Assembly: GCF_013389455.1 (NCBI RefSeq)
Contig: NZ_CP058278.1
Span: 2,108,001-2,172,000 of the forward strand
Reading direction: 5' to 3'
Length of the DNA stretch: 64,000 bases
From: Flavobacterium inviolabile
GTDB taxonomy: Bacteria > Bacteroidota > Bacteroidia > Flavobacteriales > Flavobacteriaceae
Translations under genes and position numbers: made by a program
Shown here: positions 34,715-44,077 of the stretch, in pieces
How positions within the stretch are numbered: position 1 is the first letter of the stretch
Layout of the letters: the number at the start of each line of letters is the position of its first letter
The notes under the pieces: model-generated
The model's input: only the letters and a program-made list of their open reading frames with translations
What the model was told of the DNA's origin: nothing
Database searches by the model: none

Positions 34715-35590
34715 ATGGAAAATCAAAAAAGTAATTCGAGTTTAAAGGCTATTATTGTTGTTTTATCACTGCTGTTAATAGGAAGTTTGGCTTATATGTA
34801 CAAGATGAGTACTGATAATCAGACTTCTGAGAATAAGATCATGAGTGAGAAAGATAAGCTTAATGAAGAGCTTCAAGCTTCAATTGCAAAATATGATGCC
34901 GCTATTGCAGATAACACTTCTCTGTCTACAGAGTTGACTGCAGAAAGAGATAAATTGGTCCAATTGCAAAAAGAGCTTGAAAAATCGAAAGGTGATGCCG
35001 CTTCACTGGCTAAATTTAAAAATGATTATCTGCGTTTAAAACGTGAAATGGATAATTTAATGAAGGAGAATGATGTGCTTAAAAAGCAAAATGCAACCTT
35101 AACAACACAACGTGACAGTACTCAGGTGGTTTTAAACAATGCCAGAGTAGTAAACGATACTTTAACATCACAAAACGACCAGTTGGCAAAAACCGTTGAA
35201 AAAGGGTCTAAACTAACAGTCCTTAATTTACAGACAACAGCTGTGAAACAAAGAAGCTCCGGAAAACAGATTGATACGGATAAAGCAAGAAGAGCAGATG
35301 TGTTGAAAGTGAGCTTTACGATCGCTGAAAACCAGATTGCAAAATCGGGAGATAAAACCTATTATATCCAGATTATCGATAGCAAAAACAATGTTTTAGG
35401 TGAAAAACGTATTGAGAACTTTGGGGATAAAACCTTAACGTACAGTTTTACTAAAACCGTTAAATATGAAAACAAAACCGTTCAGGTTACTCAGGATCTA
35501 CCGGTAGAGAATATTGAAGGCGGTACTTTCTTTGTGAATATTTTCGACAAAGCAGAATTAGTATCTAAAACGAGTTTCACTTTACGATAA
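34715..35590 (+). CDS. Membrane-anchored coiled-coil protein
   Basis: 291 aa from ATG 34715 (a GTG two codons earlier is possible). One N-terminal membrane helix (LKAIIVVLSLLLIGSLAYMY), a long heptad-rich coiled coil at about 30-165 (DKLNEELQASIAKYDAAIADNTSL..., LKKQNATLTTQRDS), and a C-terminal beta domain of about 115 residues (ADVLKVSFTIAENQ, KTYYIQIIDSKNNVLGEKR). Probably periplasmic. Such proteins are often listed as 'chromosome segregation' proteins without evidence. It splits hutG and hutI on the opposite strand. Confidence 0.7.
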   Translation: MENQKSNSSLKAIIVVLSLLLIGSLAYMYKMSTDNQTSENKIMSEKDKLNEELQASIAKYDAAIADNTSLSTELTAERDKLVQLQKELEKSKGDAASLAKFKNDYLRLKREMDNLMKENDVLKKQNATLTTQRDSTQVVLNNARVVNDTLTSQNDQLAKTVEKGSKLTVLNLQTTAVKQRSSGKQIDTDKARRADVLKVSFTIAENQIAKSGDKTYYIQIIDSKNNVLGEKRIENFGDKTLTYSFTKTVKYENKTVQVTQDLPVENIEGGTFFVNIFDKAELVSKTSFTLR

Positions 35591-35610
35591 GCGGAACTAC
35601 AGCAAAATAA

Positions 35611-35643
35611 AAAAAGCGGAACTTTTAAAGTTCCGCTTTTTTT
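35611..35643. terminator. Bidirectional terminator between convergent genes
   Basis: AAAAGCGGAACTTT / AAAGTTCCGCTTTT with T7 on the plus strand and A5 before it; serves both the coiled-coil gene and hutI, whose stop codon it touches. Confidence 0.85.
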
Positions 35644-36880
35644 ATGCGATTATTTTTCCGTCAATAATAACCTGTTTAATCAGGTCCGTACCAAAAGCAT
35701 ACGGCAGCTGATAATAGGAAGTGATCGGTTTGGTAATAATGATATTTGCTTTTTTGCCTTTTGTAATACTGCCGTGAGTATCGGAAAGCCCCATGGCATA
35801 GGCGCCATTCAGCGTAGCGGCATTAATGGCTTCTTCCGGGGTCATTTTCATTTTAATGCAGGCGGTGGCGACCACAAAATTCATATTTCCGGAAGGGGTG
35901 GTTCCCGGATTAAAATCGGAAGCCAGAGCTAAAGGCAATCCGGCAGCAATCATTTTTCGCGCCGGAGTATATGGTATGCTGATAAAATAAGAACAGCTTG
36001 GCAGTGCTACCGGCATGGTGATGCTGTCTTTTAAAACGGCAATGTCTTCGTCGGTCACAATTTCCAGGTGGTCAACAGAAAGGGCTCCGTGTTTTACACA
36101 GGCTTCAATTCCGTTAATTGCCGTAAACTGGTTGACATGGATTTTCGGGATCAATCCGTATTGTTTTCCGGCTTCGATGATCCGTTCTGTTTCCGCTACC
36201 GAAAAATAACCGGTTTCCAGAAAGGCATCGATATATTCGGCAAGGTTCTCTCTGGCGATAGCCGGAAGCATTTCGTTAACAATTAAATCAATATAGCCGG
36301 TATGGTTTTCTTTAAATTCAGCCGGAAAGGCGTGAGCGCCTAAAAAAGTAGCTTTAATCGCGATTGGATAGTTTTCGGATAGCTTTTTGATTACGCGAAG
36401 CATTTTTAATTCGGCTTCGACCGTTAGTCCGTAACCGGATTTGATTTCTACCGCACCGGTTCCCTGCAGCATTACTTCTTCCAGTCTTTTTCTGGACTGG
36501 TTATAGATTTCCTCTTCCGGTGTTTCCTGTAGTTTTTTAGCAGAATTTAAGATTCCGCCGCCGCGATTGGCGATTTCTTCATAACTAAGACCGTTAATGC
36601 GGTCTACAAATTCCTGTACCCTGTTGCCGGCATATACAATATGAGTATGGCTGTCGCACCAGGTTGGCAATACCACGCTTCCTTCGGCATCGATAACGTC
36701 ATACCCGGATTCAGGAGGGCAGTGGTCCATACTTCCGAAATCGGAAATCAAATCGTTTTCAAGTACCAGATAGGCATGGTCAATTTTGGGAAGTGATGCC
36801 ATTTCCGCTCCGGAAACCTTGCTTATTCCTGCGGGTCTTACCTGTAGTAATTCTTTTATGTTTTTAATCAGGATTTTCAT
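35642..36880 (-). CDS. hutI: Imidazolonepropionase (histidine degradation)
   Basis: 412 aa, the family's normal length. Amidohydrolase metal site H78-T-H80 (CDSHTHIVYAG), the substrate loop VEIKSGYG, a metal His in KIHVNQF, another in VDHLEI and the catalytic Asp in ASDFNPGT. It converts imidazolone-5-propionate to formiminoglutamate, the substrate of HutG. hutH and hutU are not in this window. Confidence 0.93.
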   Translation of the reverse strand: MKILIKNIKELLQVRPAGISKVSGAEMASLPKIDHAYLVLENDLISDFGSMDHCPPESGYDVIDAEGSVVLPTWCDSHTHIVYAGNRVQEFVDRINGLSYEEIANRGGGILNSAKKLQETPEEEIYNQSRKRLEEVMLQGTGAVEIKSGYGLTVEAELKMLRVIKKLSENYPIAIKATFLGAHAFPAEFKENHTGYIDLIVNEMLPAIARENLAEYIDAFLETGYFSVAETERIIEAGKQYGLIPKIHVNQFTAINGIEACVKHGALSVDHLEIVTDEDIAVLKDSITMPVALPSCSYFISIPYTPARKMIAAGLPLALASDFNPGTTPSGNMNFVVATACIKMKMTPEEAINAATLNGAYAMGLSDTHGSITKGKKANIIITKPITSYYQLPYAFGTDLIKQVIIDGKIIA

Positions 36881-37038
36881 GTTGTTGTCTTTTAAGCAGC
36901 TATAGTGTTTGCCGGTATTCGGAAATAACGGGCCGTTTTGAAAGGGCTGCTGCCGGCTGCTGTTTTGTGTTTAAATAATTTTTGTAAAAATAAACTGGAA
37001 TTTTAAAAACTCCTATCTTTATATAAAATTATTATGCA

Positions 37039-38121
37039 GTGAGAAAAGTTAAGTATCGAAAAGTCCGGAAAGTCCAGCCTAATTACTATGAATATACAGG
37101 AATTCACACCGATGAGCCTGTGAAGATGCAATTGTTTGTTTATAATGAAAACCGGTTTGAGGAATATTCCAAAGTTGCAATAAACAAGATCGAAAAAGAG
37201 CTGAATGACCTGCTGCAGAAAGAGGATGTAAAATGGCTGAATATACACGGACTTCACGATGTGGAGCTGATAAAAAAGATTGGTGATCAGGTTGGGATCC
37301 AGAATTTTATTGTGGGCGATATTTTAAACACGCTTCGCCGTACAAAAGTTGAAGAACTGGACGATATGCTGTTTTTTAATATCAAATCGATTTTGCCGGG
37401 GGATGATCTGGATAACATACAGGTGGAACAGATCAGTTTTATCCTGAAGGAGAATTTGCTGGTTTCATTCCAGGAAAAAAGAAGTGACTTTTTTACCCAT
37501 ATCCGGGAAAGGATCCGGACCGGAACCGGGATAGTCCGCAAGAAAAAGAACGATTACCTGCTGTATTTAATGCTGGATGCCATTATTGAAAACTTTTATA
37601 TCACGATTGAAAGTTATGAGGACAGGATTGAAGCGTTAATGATCGAATCCAAAATAAATTACCGCCAGGATGTACTGGTACGTATTGAAAAAAACCGGGA
37701 GAACCTTAATTTCCTGAAACGGTCCATTATTCCGCTCCGGGATGCTTTGTATAGCCTGAAAAGTTTTCAGGATGATGATGAGTACGACGGGATTGAACAG
37801 GCAAACTATACGTTTTTTGCCCGGCTGCATCAAAAGTGTCTGGAGCTTTTAGAGCAAATTGATTATGATACAAATTCACTGGACAGTGCCTCACATTTTT
37901 ATTTTTCGGCTCAGGGGCAGCGAATGAACGAGATTATGAAAATACTGACCGTTGTTTCGGTTATTTTTATGCCTTTAACGTTTATCGTGGGGGTTTACGG
38001 GATGAATTTTGAATACATGCCGGAGTTAAAAATGGAGAACGGTTATTATGCGGTTTTAGGGTTAATGGGGATTTTAGCCATTTTGATGGTGACCTATTTT
38101 AAAAGAAAAAAATGGTTTTAA
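37039..38121 (+). CDS. corA: CorA-family magnesium/cobalt transporter
   Basis: 360 aa from a GTG at 37039 (no usable ATG nearby). Long N-terminal cytosolic domain, then the pair of C-terminal helices with the selectivity motif YGMNFEYMPE near residue 321 and a final basic KRKKWF, which is the CorA signature. Forms a pentameric inner-membrane Mg2+ channel. The DUF1003 protein gene follows 20 bases later, probably in one transcript. Confidence 0.93.
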   Translation: MRKVKYRKVRKVQPNYYEYTGIHTDEPVKMQLFVYNENRFEEYSKVAINKIEKELNDLLQKEDVKWLNIHGLHDVELIKKIGDQVGIQNFIVGDILNTLRRTKVEELDDMLFFNIKSILPGDDLDNIQVEQISFILKENLLVSFQEKRSDFFTHIRERIRTGTGIVRKKKNDYLLYLMLDAIIENFYITIESYEDRIEALMIESKINYRQDVLVRIEKNRENLNFLKRSIIPLRDALYSLKSFQDDDEYDGIEQANYTFFARLHQKCLELLEQIDYDTNSLDSASHFYFSAQGQRMNEIMKILTVVSVIFMPLTFIVGVYGMNFEYMPELKMENGYYAVLGLMGILAILMVTYFKRKKWF

Positions 38122-38141
38122 AAGCTTAGACAAACGTTACT

Positions 38142-38837
38142 ATGAAAACATTTATCAGTGCTATTTCCGGAAAAGAGTTTCCGATACAGGAGAAAGTTTC
38201 CGGAAAAACAATCAGAGGATCCATAATGGCGTTTATCCTGAAAGAGAATCCCGAATTTTCCAACGATAAGTTTATGGCTATCGGGGAACTGAATTATTTC
38301 CGGGAGAAATACATTTCCGATTTTTTGTTAAGAGAAGTAGGAGAAATTTCAGAATTGGAACAAACAGTGCTGAATGCCCTTAAAGATAAAACCATCGTGA
38401 GCAGCAAGCTGGAAGAGGATGAGGCGCAGCATTATACGTTCGGACAGCGGGTTGCAGATAGGGTTGCGGAGTTTGGCGGAAGCTGGACATTTATCATTTC
38501 GTTTATGACCTTTTTAGTCCTTTGGATAGGGTTTAATGTCTTTATTTTAATGAATAAAGGATTTGATCCGTATCCGTTTATTCTGTTAAACCTGATTCTT
38601 TCCTGTATTGCGGCATTGCAGGCACCGGTAATTATGATGAGCCAGAACCGCCAGGAAGAGAAAGACAGGGAAAGAGCGAAGAATGATTATATGATCAACC
38701 TGAAATCGGAACTGGAAATCCGGATGCTGCACGAGAAAATCGACCACCTCATTTTACATCAGGAGCAATCCATGCTGGAAATTCAGCGGGTACAGATTGA
38801 TATGATGAATGATATTATTAAAAGGGTAGGGAAATAA
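38142..38837 (+). CDS. DUF1003 membrane protein
   Basis: 231 aa. Two membrane helices at about 120-140 and 150-170 within the DUF1003 block (FGGSWTFIISFM, LWIGFN, FDPYPFILLNLILSCIAALQAPVIMMSQNRQEEKDR), followed by a coiled-coil C-terminus. The N-terminal part (SAISGKEFPIQEKVSGKTIRGSI) contains a conserved short domain common in these proteins. Function unknown; the link to CorA suggests ion homeostasis. Confidence 0.8.
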   Translation: MKTFISAISGKEFPIQEKVSGKTIRGSIMAFILKENPEFSNDKFMAIGELNYFREKYISDFLLREVGEISELEQTVLNALKDKTIVSSKLEEDEAQHYTFGQRVADRVAEFGGSWTFIISFMTFLVLWIGFNVFILMNKGFDPYPFILLNLILSCIAALQAPVIMMSQNRQEEKDRERAKNDYMINLKSELEIRMLHEKIDHLILHQEQSMLEIQRVQIDMMNDIIKRVGK

Positions 38838-38840
38838 CTG

Positions 38841-39404
38841 CTATTGTACTATAATTTTATGTTTATCCAGTAATCCCAAAACGGAAGGATAGGAGAATTT
38901 GGCCTTTATGATCCTGTTTACATTAGGATCAATGGAGTAGTTGGTAGCCGTTCGCAAATCGGCTTTTTCCAGTATGGTATTGTCAAAGATGGCTTTGTTG
39001 CAATTGCAGTTTTCAAGCGTGGCTCCTGTGAGATCGGTTTGGGTAAAATCGACATCTTCCAGGATACATTTTTTAAAAGCGGTATTTTTTAGTTTTAATT
39101 TATAGAAAGAGGCCAGTTTTAAATTGCAGTTTTGAAATTTCAATTGCAGTAAAAAAGGTTCCGAGTCGTTAAAGTTAACGCCCAGCAGTTTGCAGTCGGT
39201 AAAAGTAACGTCTTTAAAAGCGGTACCGTTAATTTTAGCCATGCTGAAATCGCAATCGGTAAATTCACAATCAATAAAAATCAGATTCGGAAGTGAAACG
39301 TTGGCGAAGCTGCAATTAATAAACCTGCAGTTGTCAAATTCTGCTTTTTCCAACGGATGGGAAGTGTAATCTATCTTTTCGAAAATCTGGTCTTCTATAA
39401 TCAT
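38841..39404 (-). CDS. Pentapeptide-repeat protein (Qnr-like shape), copy 1
   Basis: 187 aa of tandem A(D/N)LxN-type pentapeptides (FDNCRFINCSFANVSLPNLIF, DCDFSMAKINGTAF, ADLRTATNY), forming a right-handed quadrilateral helix, with a short non-repeat C-terminus ending GLLDKHKIIVQ. Size and C-terminal helix recall Qnr/MfpA DNA mimics that protect gyrase, but many such proteins have other or unknown roles. It is paralogous to the protein at 50940. Confidence 0.8.
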   Translation of the reverse strand: MIIEDQIFEKIDYTSHPLEKAEFDNCRFINCSFANVSLPNLIFIDCEFTDCDFSMAKINGTAFKDVTFTDCKLLGVNFNDSEPFLLQLKFQNCNLKLASFYKLKLKNTAFKKCILEDVDFTQTDLTGATLENCNCNKAIFDNTILEKADLRTATNYSIDPNVNRIIKAKFSYPSVLGLLDKHKIIVQ

Positions 39405-39426
39405 GATCGCGTGGTTTTATAGTATA

Positions 39427-39456
39427 AAAAACCTGCAACTACTGTTGCAGGTTTTT
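39427..39456. terminator. Bidirectional terminator
   Basis: AAACCTGCAAC-TACT-GTTGCAGGTTT, with A5 before and T5 after, between the pentapeptide gene start and the fumC stop; on the minus strand it ends fumC. Confidence 0.8.
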
Positions 39457-39481
39457 GGTTTTATGGTGTATGGGAAAGTTC

Positions 39482-40879
39482 TTATTTTAAACTTCCTACC
39501 ATGTCTTCCGGTTTTACCCAGGCATCGAAATCTTCCGGTGATACATAGCCTAAACGAACTGCTTCTTCTTTTAAAGTCGTTCCGTTTTTGTGTGCGGTTT
39601 GTGCGATTTCTGCAGCTTTATAATAACCGATTTTAGTATTTAAAGCAGTAACCAGCATTAAAGAGTTGTCAACCAGTTCCTTGATGCGTTTGTGGTTCGG
39701 TTCGATACCTTGTGCGCAATGCTCGTCAAAAGAAATACAGGCATCTCCTAATAGTCTTGCCGATTGTAAGAAGTTGGAAGCCATTAAAGGTTTGAAAACA
39801 TTCAGTTCATAATGTCCTTGTGTTCCTCCGATCGTGATGGCCACATCGTTACCCATAACCTGAGCACATACCATTGTTAAGGCTTCACATTGTGTAGGGT
39901 TTACTTTTCCAGGCATAATAGATGATCCCGGTTCGTTTTCCGGAATGAAAATTTCACCAATTCCGGAACGTGGTCCCGATGCCAGCATACGGATGTCGTT
40001 TGCGATTTTATTTAAAGATACCGCTAATTGTTTTAACGCTCCGTGAGTTTCCACGATAGCATCGTGTGCTGCCAAAGCTTCAAATTTGTTTTCGGCTGTT
40101 ACAAACGGATGTCCGGTGAATTTAGCGATATATTCCGCTACTTTCACGTCATAGCCGTCCGGAGTGTTTAATCCGGTTCCAACAGCGGTACCACCTAAAG
40201 CGATTTCCGATAAGTGTGACAACGTGTTTCTTAATGCTTTTAAACCGTGGTTTAACTGCGCTACATAACCGGAAATTTCCTGACCTAATGTTAATGGCGT
40301 TGCATCCATTAAGTGGGTACGTCCGATTTTTACAACGCTTTTAAATTCGGTTGCTTTAGCGTGAAGGGTGTCTCTTAATTTTTCAACTCCCGGAATAGTA
40401 ACTTCCACTACAGCTTTATAAGCAGCAATGTGCATTCCTGTCGGGTAAGTGTCGTTAGAAGATTGTGATTTGTTTACATCATCGTTTGCTTTGATGATTT
40501 GTTCGCCTTCACCGATTTTAAATCCGGCTAAAACCTGAGCACGATTAGCAACTACTTCGTTTACATTCATGTTGCTTTGTGTACCGGAACCTGTTTGCCA
40601 GATAACCAACGGAAACTGGTCGTCCAGTTTTCCGGCTAAGATTTCGTCGCAAACAGCAGCGATAGCATCTCTTTTTTCTACGGGTAATACACCTAAATCG
40701 TGGTTAGCATAAGCCGCCGCTTTTTTTAAGTAGGCAAATCCTTCAACGATTTCTTTTGGCATTGATCCGGACGGACCAATTTTGAAGTTGTTTCTAGAAC
40801 GTTCTGTCTGAGCTCCCCAGTATTTTTCTGCCGGAACTTTTACTTCACCCATGGTGTCTTTTTCTATTCTATATTCCAT
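39482..40879 (-). CDS. fumC: Class II fumarate hydratase
   Basis: 465 aa from the ATG at 40879 ([16 protein letters not shown]); the 32-residue extension to 40975 does not look like a conserved N-terminus. Contains [13 protein letters not shown], the catalytic His in [10 protein letters not shown], and the superfamily signature [11 protein letters not shown]. Interconverts fumarate and malate in the TCA cycle as a cytosolic tetramer. Confidence 0.96.
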   Translation of the reverse strand: MEYRIEKDTMGEVKVPAEKYWGAQTERSRNNFKIGPSGSMPKEIVEGFAYLKKAAAYANHDLGVLPVEKRDAIAAVCDEILAGKLDDQFPLVIWQTGSGTQSNMNVNEVVANRAQVLAGFKIGEGEQIIKANDDVNKSQSSNDTYPTGMHIAAYKAVVEVTIPGVEKLRDTLHAKATEFKSVVKIGRTHLMDATPLTLGQEISGYVAQLNHGLKALRNTLSHLSEIALGGTAVGTGLNTPDGYDVKVAEYIAKFTGHPFVTAENKFEALAAHDAIVETHGALKQLAVSLNKIANDIRMLASGPRSGIGEIFIPENEPGSSIMPGKVNPTQCEALTMVCAQVMGNDVAITIGGTQGHYELNVFKPLMASNFLQSARLLGDACISFDEHCAQGIEPNHKRIKELVDNSLMLVTALNTKIGYYKAAEIAQTAHKNGTTLKEEAVRLGYVSPEDFDAWVKPEDMVGSLK

Positions 40880-41031
40880 TTTATTGTTGTGTATATGTAT
40901 TTGTAAATTCGTAATGAGAAACAACGGGTAACAGGAAAATAATGCGCTGTGTCCCTTGTTGTAAAATCCTTTCAAAAATAATCAATATCGACAGCTTAAA
41001 AAAATGAAATAAAATAAATTTCTGATAAATA

Positions 41032-41062
41032 TTGGTTAAGACGATTATTCAGCTTATCTTTG
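41032..41062 (+). promoter_or_regulatory. Bacteroidota-type promoter for the 53-aa gene
   Basis: TTG at 41032-41034, 20-base spacer, TATCTTTG at 41055-41062; transcription should start about 20 bases before the ATG at 41088. Confidence 0.65.
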
Positions 41063-41087
41063 GCGGGTATTCAAAATTCCGGAAAAC

Positions 41088-41249
41088 ATGTTTGAATTTC
41101 AACAGTATTTAGGCTTTTTACTTTTCTTGTGTATCTTAACCATTGGATTTTGGTTAATGATTTTCTTGGTTGGTTTTGTTCAGTATTGGCTGGGCGGAGC
41201 AATCATCGAATTGATCAAAGAAAAGAGAAATAAAAAGAAAGATGAATAA
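41088..41249 (+). CDS. 53-aa single-helix membrane protein
   Basis: Starts MFEFQQYLGFLLFLCILT, with one long hydrophobic stretch (about 8-40) and a basic tail ending KEKRNKKKDE. A promoter of the exact TTG-N20-TAnnTTTG form lies ahead and an intrinsic terminator follows 19 bases after the stop, so this is a complete single-gene unit although very short. Function unknown. Confidence 0.7.
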   Translation: MFEFQQYLGFLLFLCILTIGFWLMIFLVGFVQYWLGGAIIELIKEKRNKKKDE

Positions 41250-41267
41250 TTAATATTATTCAAGATA

Positions 41268-41294
41268 TAAAAGGGAACTAATAGTTCCCTTTTT
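41268..41294 (+). terminator. Terminator of the 53-aa gene
   Basis: AAAGGGAACT / AGTTCCCTTT stem with a T5 run. Confidence 0.8.
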
Positions 41295-41369
41295 ATTTGC
41301 CTTGTTTTTTTTGCAGGAAGTATATGAGTCGTCCTAAAATAGGTTGACAGATTTTAGAATAAAAATATA

Positions 41370-42200
41370 TTAACCAGTCAGGTTTACCTGGCTGGTTTTT
41401 TCATGTATAAAATTAGGCGTTTTCATCATTAAACTCAAATGAGGTCTTTTAGCATTATACGTTTCTATCGCTGTTTTTATAAGCTTTCCTAAAGTCTGAC
41501 CATCTTTGCATTTATAAAACAAGAATTCGTTTTTTAAAATTCCGTTTATTCTTTCAGCTAAAGCATTTTGATAACAATCATATCCGTCAGTCATAGAGGG
41601 TGTAATACCGTTTTTAGCTAATACTTCCTGATAAATTTTAGAACAATATTGTAATCCTCTATCGGAGTGATGTATCAGGGGTAATGTTGATTTCCTATTC
41701 TGTATAGCCATTTTTAATGCCTGTACCACATTTTCAGAACTCATATCATCACTCAGCTTATACCCCATTATTTTTCTGCTATAAGCATCAGTAACTAAAG
41801 ACAGATAATGGGTTTTCCGGGATGATTTGACATAAGTGATGTCGCTTACATATACCTGTTCAGGACGTTTAATCTCACACTCTTTCAAAAGATTTTCGTA
41901 CTTGTGTAGCCAATGTTTAGAATAGGTAGTTTTAGTGTAACTCTTCATTGGTTTAACAAGTAACTTCTCCCTTCTTAGATAACCAAATAAGGCATCACGA
42001 CCTATCTTTACACCCTGTTGATCAAATTGCTTCGAAAGTAGGTAATATAGTTTACGTGTCCCTATACGTGGCATTTCCAATCGCAAAGAAAGAACCAGAT
42101 GCTTTACTTTGAGTAACTCAGATTCCCGATCGAGGATTCTTTTTTGTTCCTGATATATAGCTTGCCTACTTATCCCAAACAATCGGCAACTTTTGGACAA
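41370..42200 (-). CDS. IS3-family transposase OrfB (DDE integrase)
   Basis: 276 aa. HTH_21-like N-terminus, then the rve integrase core with D (VSDITYVKSS), D (HHSDRGLQY) and E (NALAERINGILKNEF), 35 residues apart as expected. The listed start is a TTG; the functional transposase is more likely the OrfAB fusion made by -1 frameshifting at 42248-42254, since the -1 frame is open from there into orfB. Confidence 0.92.
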   Translation of the reverse strand: MSKSCRLFGISRQAIYQEQKRILDRESELLKVKHLVLSLRLEMPRIGTRKLYYLLSKQFDQQGVKIGRDALFGYLRREKLLVKPMKSYTKTTYSKHWLHKYENLLKECEIKRPEQVYVSDITYVKSSRKTHYLSLVTDAYSRKIMGYKLSDDMSSENVVQALKMAIQNRKSTLPLIHHSDRGLQYCSKIYQEVLAKNGITPSMTDGYDCYQNALAERINGILKNEFLFYKCKDGQTLGKLIKTAIETYNAKRPHLSLMMKTPNFIHEKTSQVNLTG

Positions 42201-42202
42201 AC

Positions 42203-42616
42203 TTATTCCTGCTCCTTCCCGGAGTCGGAAGATGGTTTGGGAGAAAACTTTTTTCGGATCTGGGTTCCGTACTGACTATCAGAAATGTCGATCATCGTAT
42301 TGAGGATCTTATTTCGAAGCTTCTCATCTGCCAGTTCTTTCTCTAATCGTTTAATAATCTGAGCCGGGGTTTCTTTAGATTTAGACATAAATAACAGATT
42401 TGGTTTACTCCAGTCTAAGTTACCATATTTTCGCAGCCAAACCAAAACAGTACTTCTGCCTTGGATACCGTAAACAGTTTGAGCCTGTTTATAGGTCATT
42501 TCGCCTTGTTCAACTCGGGAAACTACAGCTAATTTAAAAGCCATATTATAATCCTTTTGAGTACGCTTAACTCGCGTTGTTGTTGTGTCTTTCATAATAA
42601 GTCGATTTTGTGTCAA
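42203..42616 (-). CDS. IS3-family OrfA (HTH protein)
   Basis: 137 aa with a helix-turn-helix (MAFKLAVVSRVEQGEMTYKQAQTVYGIQGRSTVLVWLRKYG) and a leucine-zipper-like segment (IIKRLEKELADEKLRNKILNTMI). It binds the IS ends; by itself it usually inhibits transposition, and joined to OrfB it forms the transposase. Confidence 0.9.
   Translation of the reverse strand: MTQNRLIMKDTTTTRVKRTQKDYNMAFKLAVVSRVEQGEMTYKQAQTVYGIQGRSTVLVWLRKYGNLDWSKPNLLFMSKSKETPAQIIKRLEKELADEKLRNKILNTMIDISDSQYGTQIRKKFSPKPSSDSGKEQE
42248..42254 (-). promoter_or_regulatory. Programmed -1 ribosomal frameshift site of the IS
   Basis: The minus strand reads A AAA AAG in the orfA frame (codons CGA AAA AAG), the canonical slippery heptamer of IS3 elements. 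After slipping, the frame reads VFSQTIFRLREGAGISLSKS without a stop into orfB. Confidence 0.8.
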
Positions 42617-42642
42617 CTTATTTCAGGACGGGACAATATTAT

Positions 42643-42676
42643 AAAAAAGGGAGCTCATTTACAGCTCCCTTTTTTA
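42643..42676. terminator. Bidirectional terminator beside the IS
   Basis: AAAAAAGGGAGCT-CATTTAC-AGCTCCCTTTTTT; on the minus strand it ends the YD lipoprotein gene (stop 42682). Confidence 0.85.
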
Positions 42677-42681
42677 GTATT

Positions 42682-43755
42682 TTATTTGAAATATTCTATT
42701 TTGCGTTCCACTACAAATTTAGGTACTCCGCTAATCGTAATGGTTTTTTTAATCCAGTTGCCATGGCTGTCATATTCATAAGCCGTTTTGCGGTCCAAAA
42801 GAACGGCTTTGTCTTTACCGGTATACCTTTCTGTGATTAGATTGTTTTTATCGTCATACGTCTGGTCTAATTGCGCCGTTACGACCGCGTTGATGATTTC
42901 CTTGCGCTGGATGAGGTTGTTGTTTTTGTCATATTGAAATTCTTCCAGTACTTTCCCGTCTACAAATCCGTCATAGGTACGGTTTGATGTCAGATTGCCT
43001 TTGGTATCATAGGTTTTAACTTCGGAATATTCCATTTTATCCTGAGCATTCAGCGTTACGGTTTCGATGAGCAGGTTTTGGGCGTTATATTTATTGTTGA
43101 TGGTGTATAGTCGTTTGTAATCGGGATTCAGGCGCTGTTCCATCGTCATATTGTTATGCTCGTCATAAGTATAATCGGTAAGGAACTGGATGGTTTTCTC
43201 TTTTAGGAAAGCTTTCTCTTCTCTCACTTTATCGTTTTTTCCGAAAGTATAGGTCGTTCTGTCGGTTAAATTGTCTTTACCGTCAAAGCGTCTTACTTCC
43301 ACGCATTGGTTTTTGATAAAGGTGTTCAGTGTTTTTTCAATTTGTTCTCCCTGAGGATTTCTGCGGGTGATGATGGTATTGTTCCCGTTGTCGTCCCAGG
43401 AGTATTTGGTTGTAAATGCTGAGGTCGGATTAATATATTGGGTAACCAGTAATTTTTTGTCTTTATTGGTAAAAGTCGTTTCTTCAAGCAGGTTTCCGTT
43501 CATCAGGATTTTTTTCTCCAGGATCAGACTTCCGGTATTGCTGAATGCCAGGTGGCTGTTGTAGCCGTTCTGGTTTTCGGTTTTTGGTTCACCGATTTTA
43601 CCATCAACGAGTGCAAATGATTTTTCAGTAACGCTTTTTACATTGTCGGAAAGTTTATAATCTTTCCAGTTGTTGACAATTTCTGTCGGTTTTTCTTCTT
43701 TTTTGCAGGCGATTAATAAAAAGGTCAGTAAGAATAGGGTATAGGTCGATTTCAT
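42682..43755 (-). CDS. YD-repeat lipoprotein
   Basis: 357 aa from the ATG at 43755 (MKSTYTLFLLTFLLIAC, a clear lipobox); the frame upstream of it is not protein-like. The mature part is a chain of YD-type repeats (YSWDDNGNNTIITRRNPQGE, YDEHNNMTMEQRLNPD, YDTKGNLTSNRTYD, YDKNNNLIQRKE, YDSHGNWIKKT) like those of Rhs proteins, without Rhs core end or toxin. A surface lipoprotein of unknown role. Confidence 0.8.
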   Translation of the reverse strand: MKSTYTLFLLTFLLIACKKEEKPTEIVNNWKDYKLSDNVKSVTEKSFALVDGKIGEPKTENQNGYNSHLAFSNTGSLILEKKILMNGNLLEETTFTNKDKKLLVTQYINPTSAFTTKYSWDDNGNNTIITRRNPQGEQIEKTLNTFIKNQCVEVRRFDGKDNLTDRTTYTFGKNDKVREEKAFLKEKTIQFLTDYTYDEHNNMTMEQRLNPDYKRLYTINNKYNAQNLLIETVTLNAQDKMEYSEVKTYDTKGNLTSNRTYDGFVDGKVLEEFQYDKNNNLIQRKEIINAVVTAQLDQTYDDKNNLITERYTGKDKAVLLDRKTAYEYDSHGNWIKKTITISGVPKFVVERKIEYFK

Positions 43756-43900
43756 TTGATATGTATTAATAGTCAAAAATCCATTATTTTTTTGAGAATG
43801 ACAATTATTTCTGAGAATTAACATCAGAAAGCGTCGTTTTTGTGTTAAGAGCGTGGCTGTTGCTTTGCTGTGCGTACTGTTTTAGAAAATTCGTATAAAA

Positions 43901-43926
43901 TAAAAAATCTACCCTGGGGTAGATTC
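43901..43926 (-). terminator. Terminator of the AraC-type gene
   Basis: AATCTACC-CTGG-GGTAGATT with T6 on the minus strand. Between it and the AraC stop at 44078 nothing coding is seen. Confidence 0.7.
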
Positions 43927-44077
43927 TCTATAATTATAACGTGGGTAATAAAAGTATGATGAGTCTATAAGATTCTGAATTATCGTTTTGGTTGCTTTAA
44001 AAAATGTTATTTTTTTATAAAATTTATATAATGCTGAAACGCAGTGTTTTATTTTAAACTTTTTGTAATAAAAAATA

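Larger units (their letters stand above)
41325..42635 (-). mobile_element. IS3-family insertion sequence (IS150-like), apparently intact
   Basis: 1311 bp. Ends start TGAGTCGTCCTAAAATAGG (left) and TGTCCCGTCCTGAAATAAG (right, complement), imperfect inverted repeats of about 25 bp sharing CGTCCT.AAATA.GTTGACA. The 3 bp outside each end are ATA (41322-41324 and 42636-42638), the 3-bp target duplication typical of IS3 members. It carries orfA and orfB with a frameshift site. The insertion sits between two terminators and breaks no gene. Confidence 0.92.

Noticed and set aside
40880..40975. 32-residue N-terminal extension of FumC
   Set aside because: Sequence is not conserved-looking and the family start is [11 protein letters not shown] at 40879.
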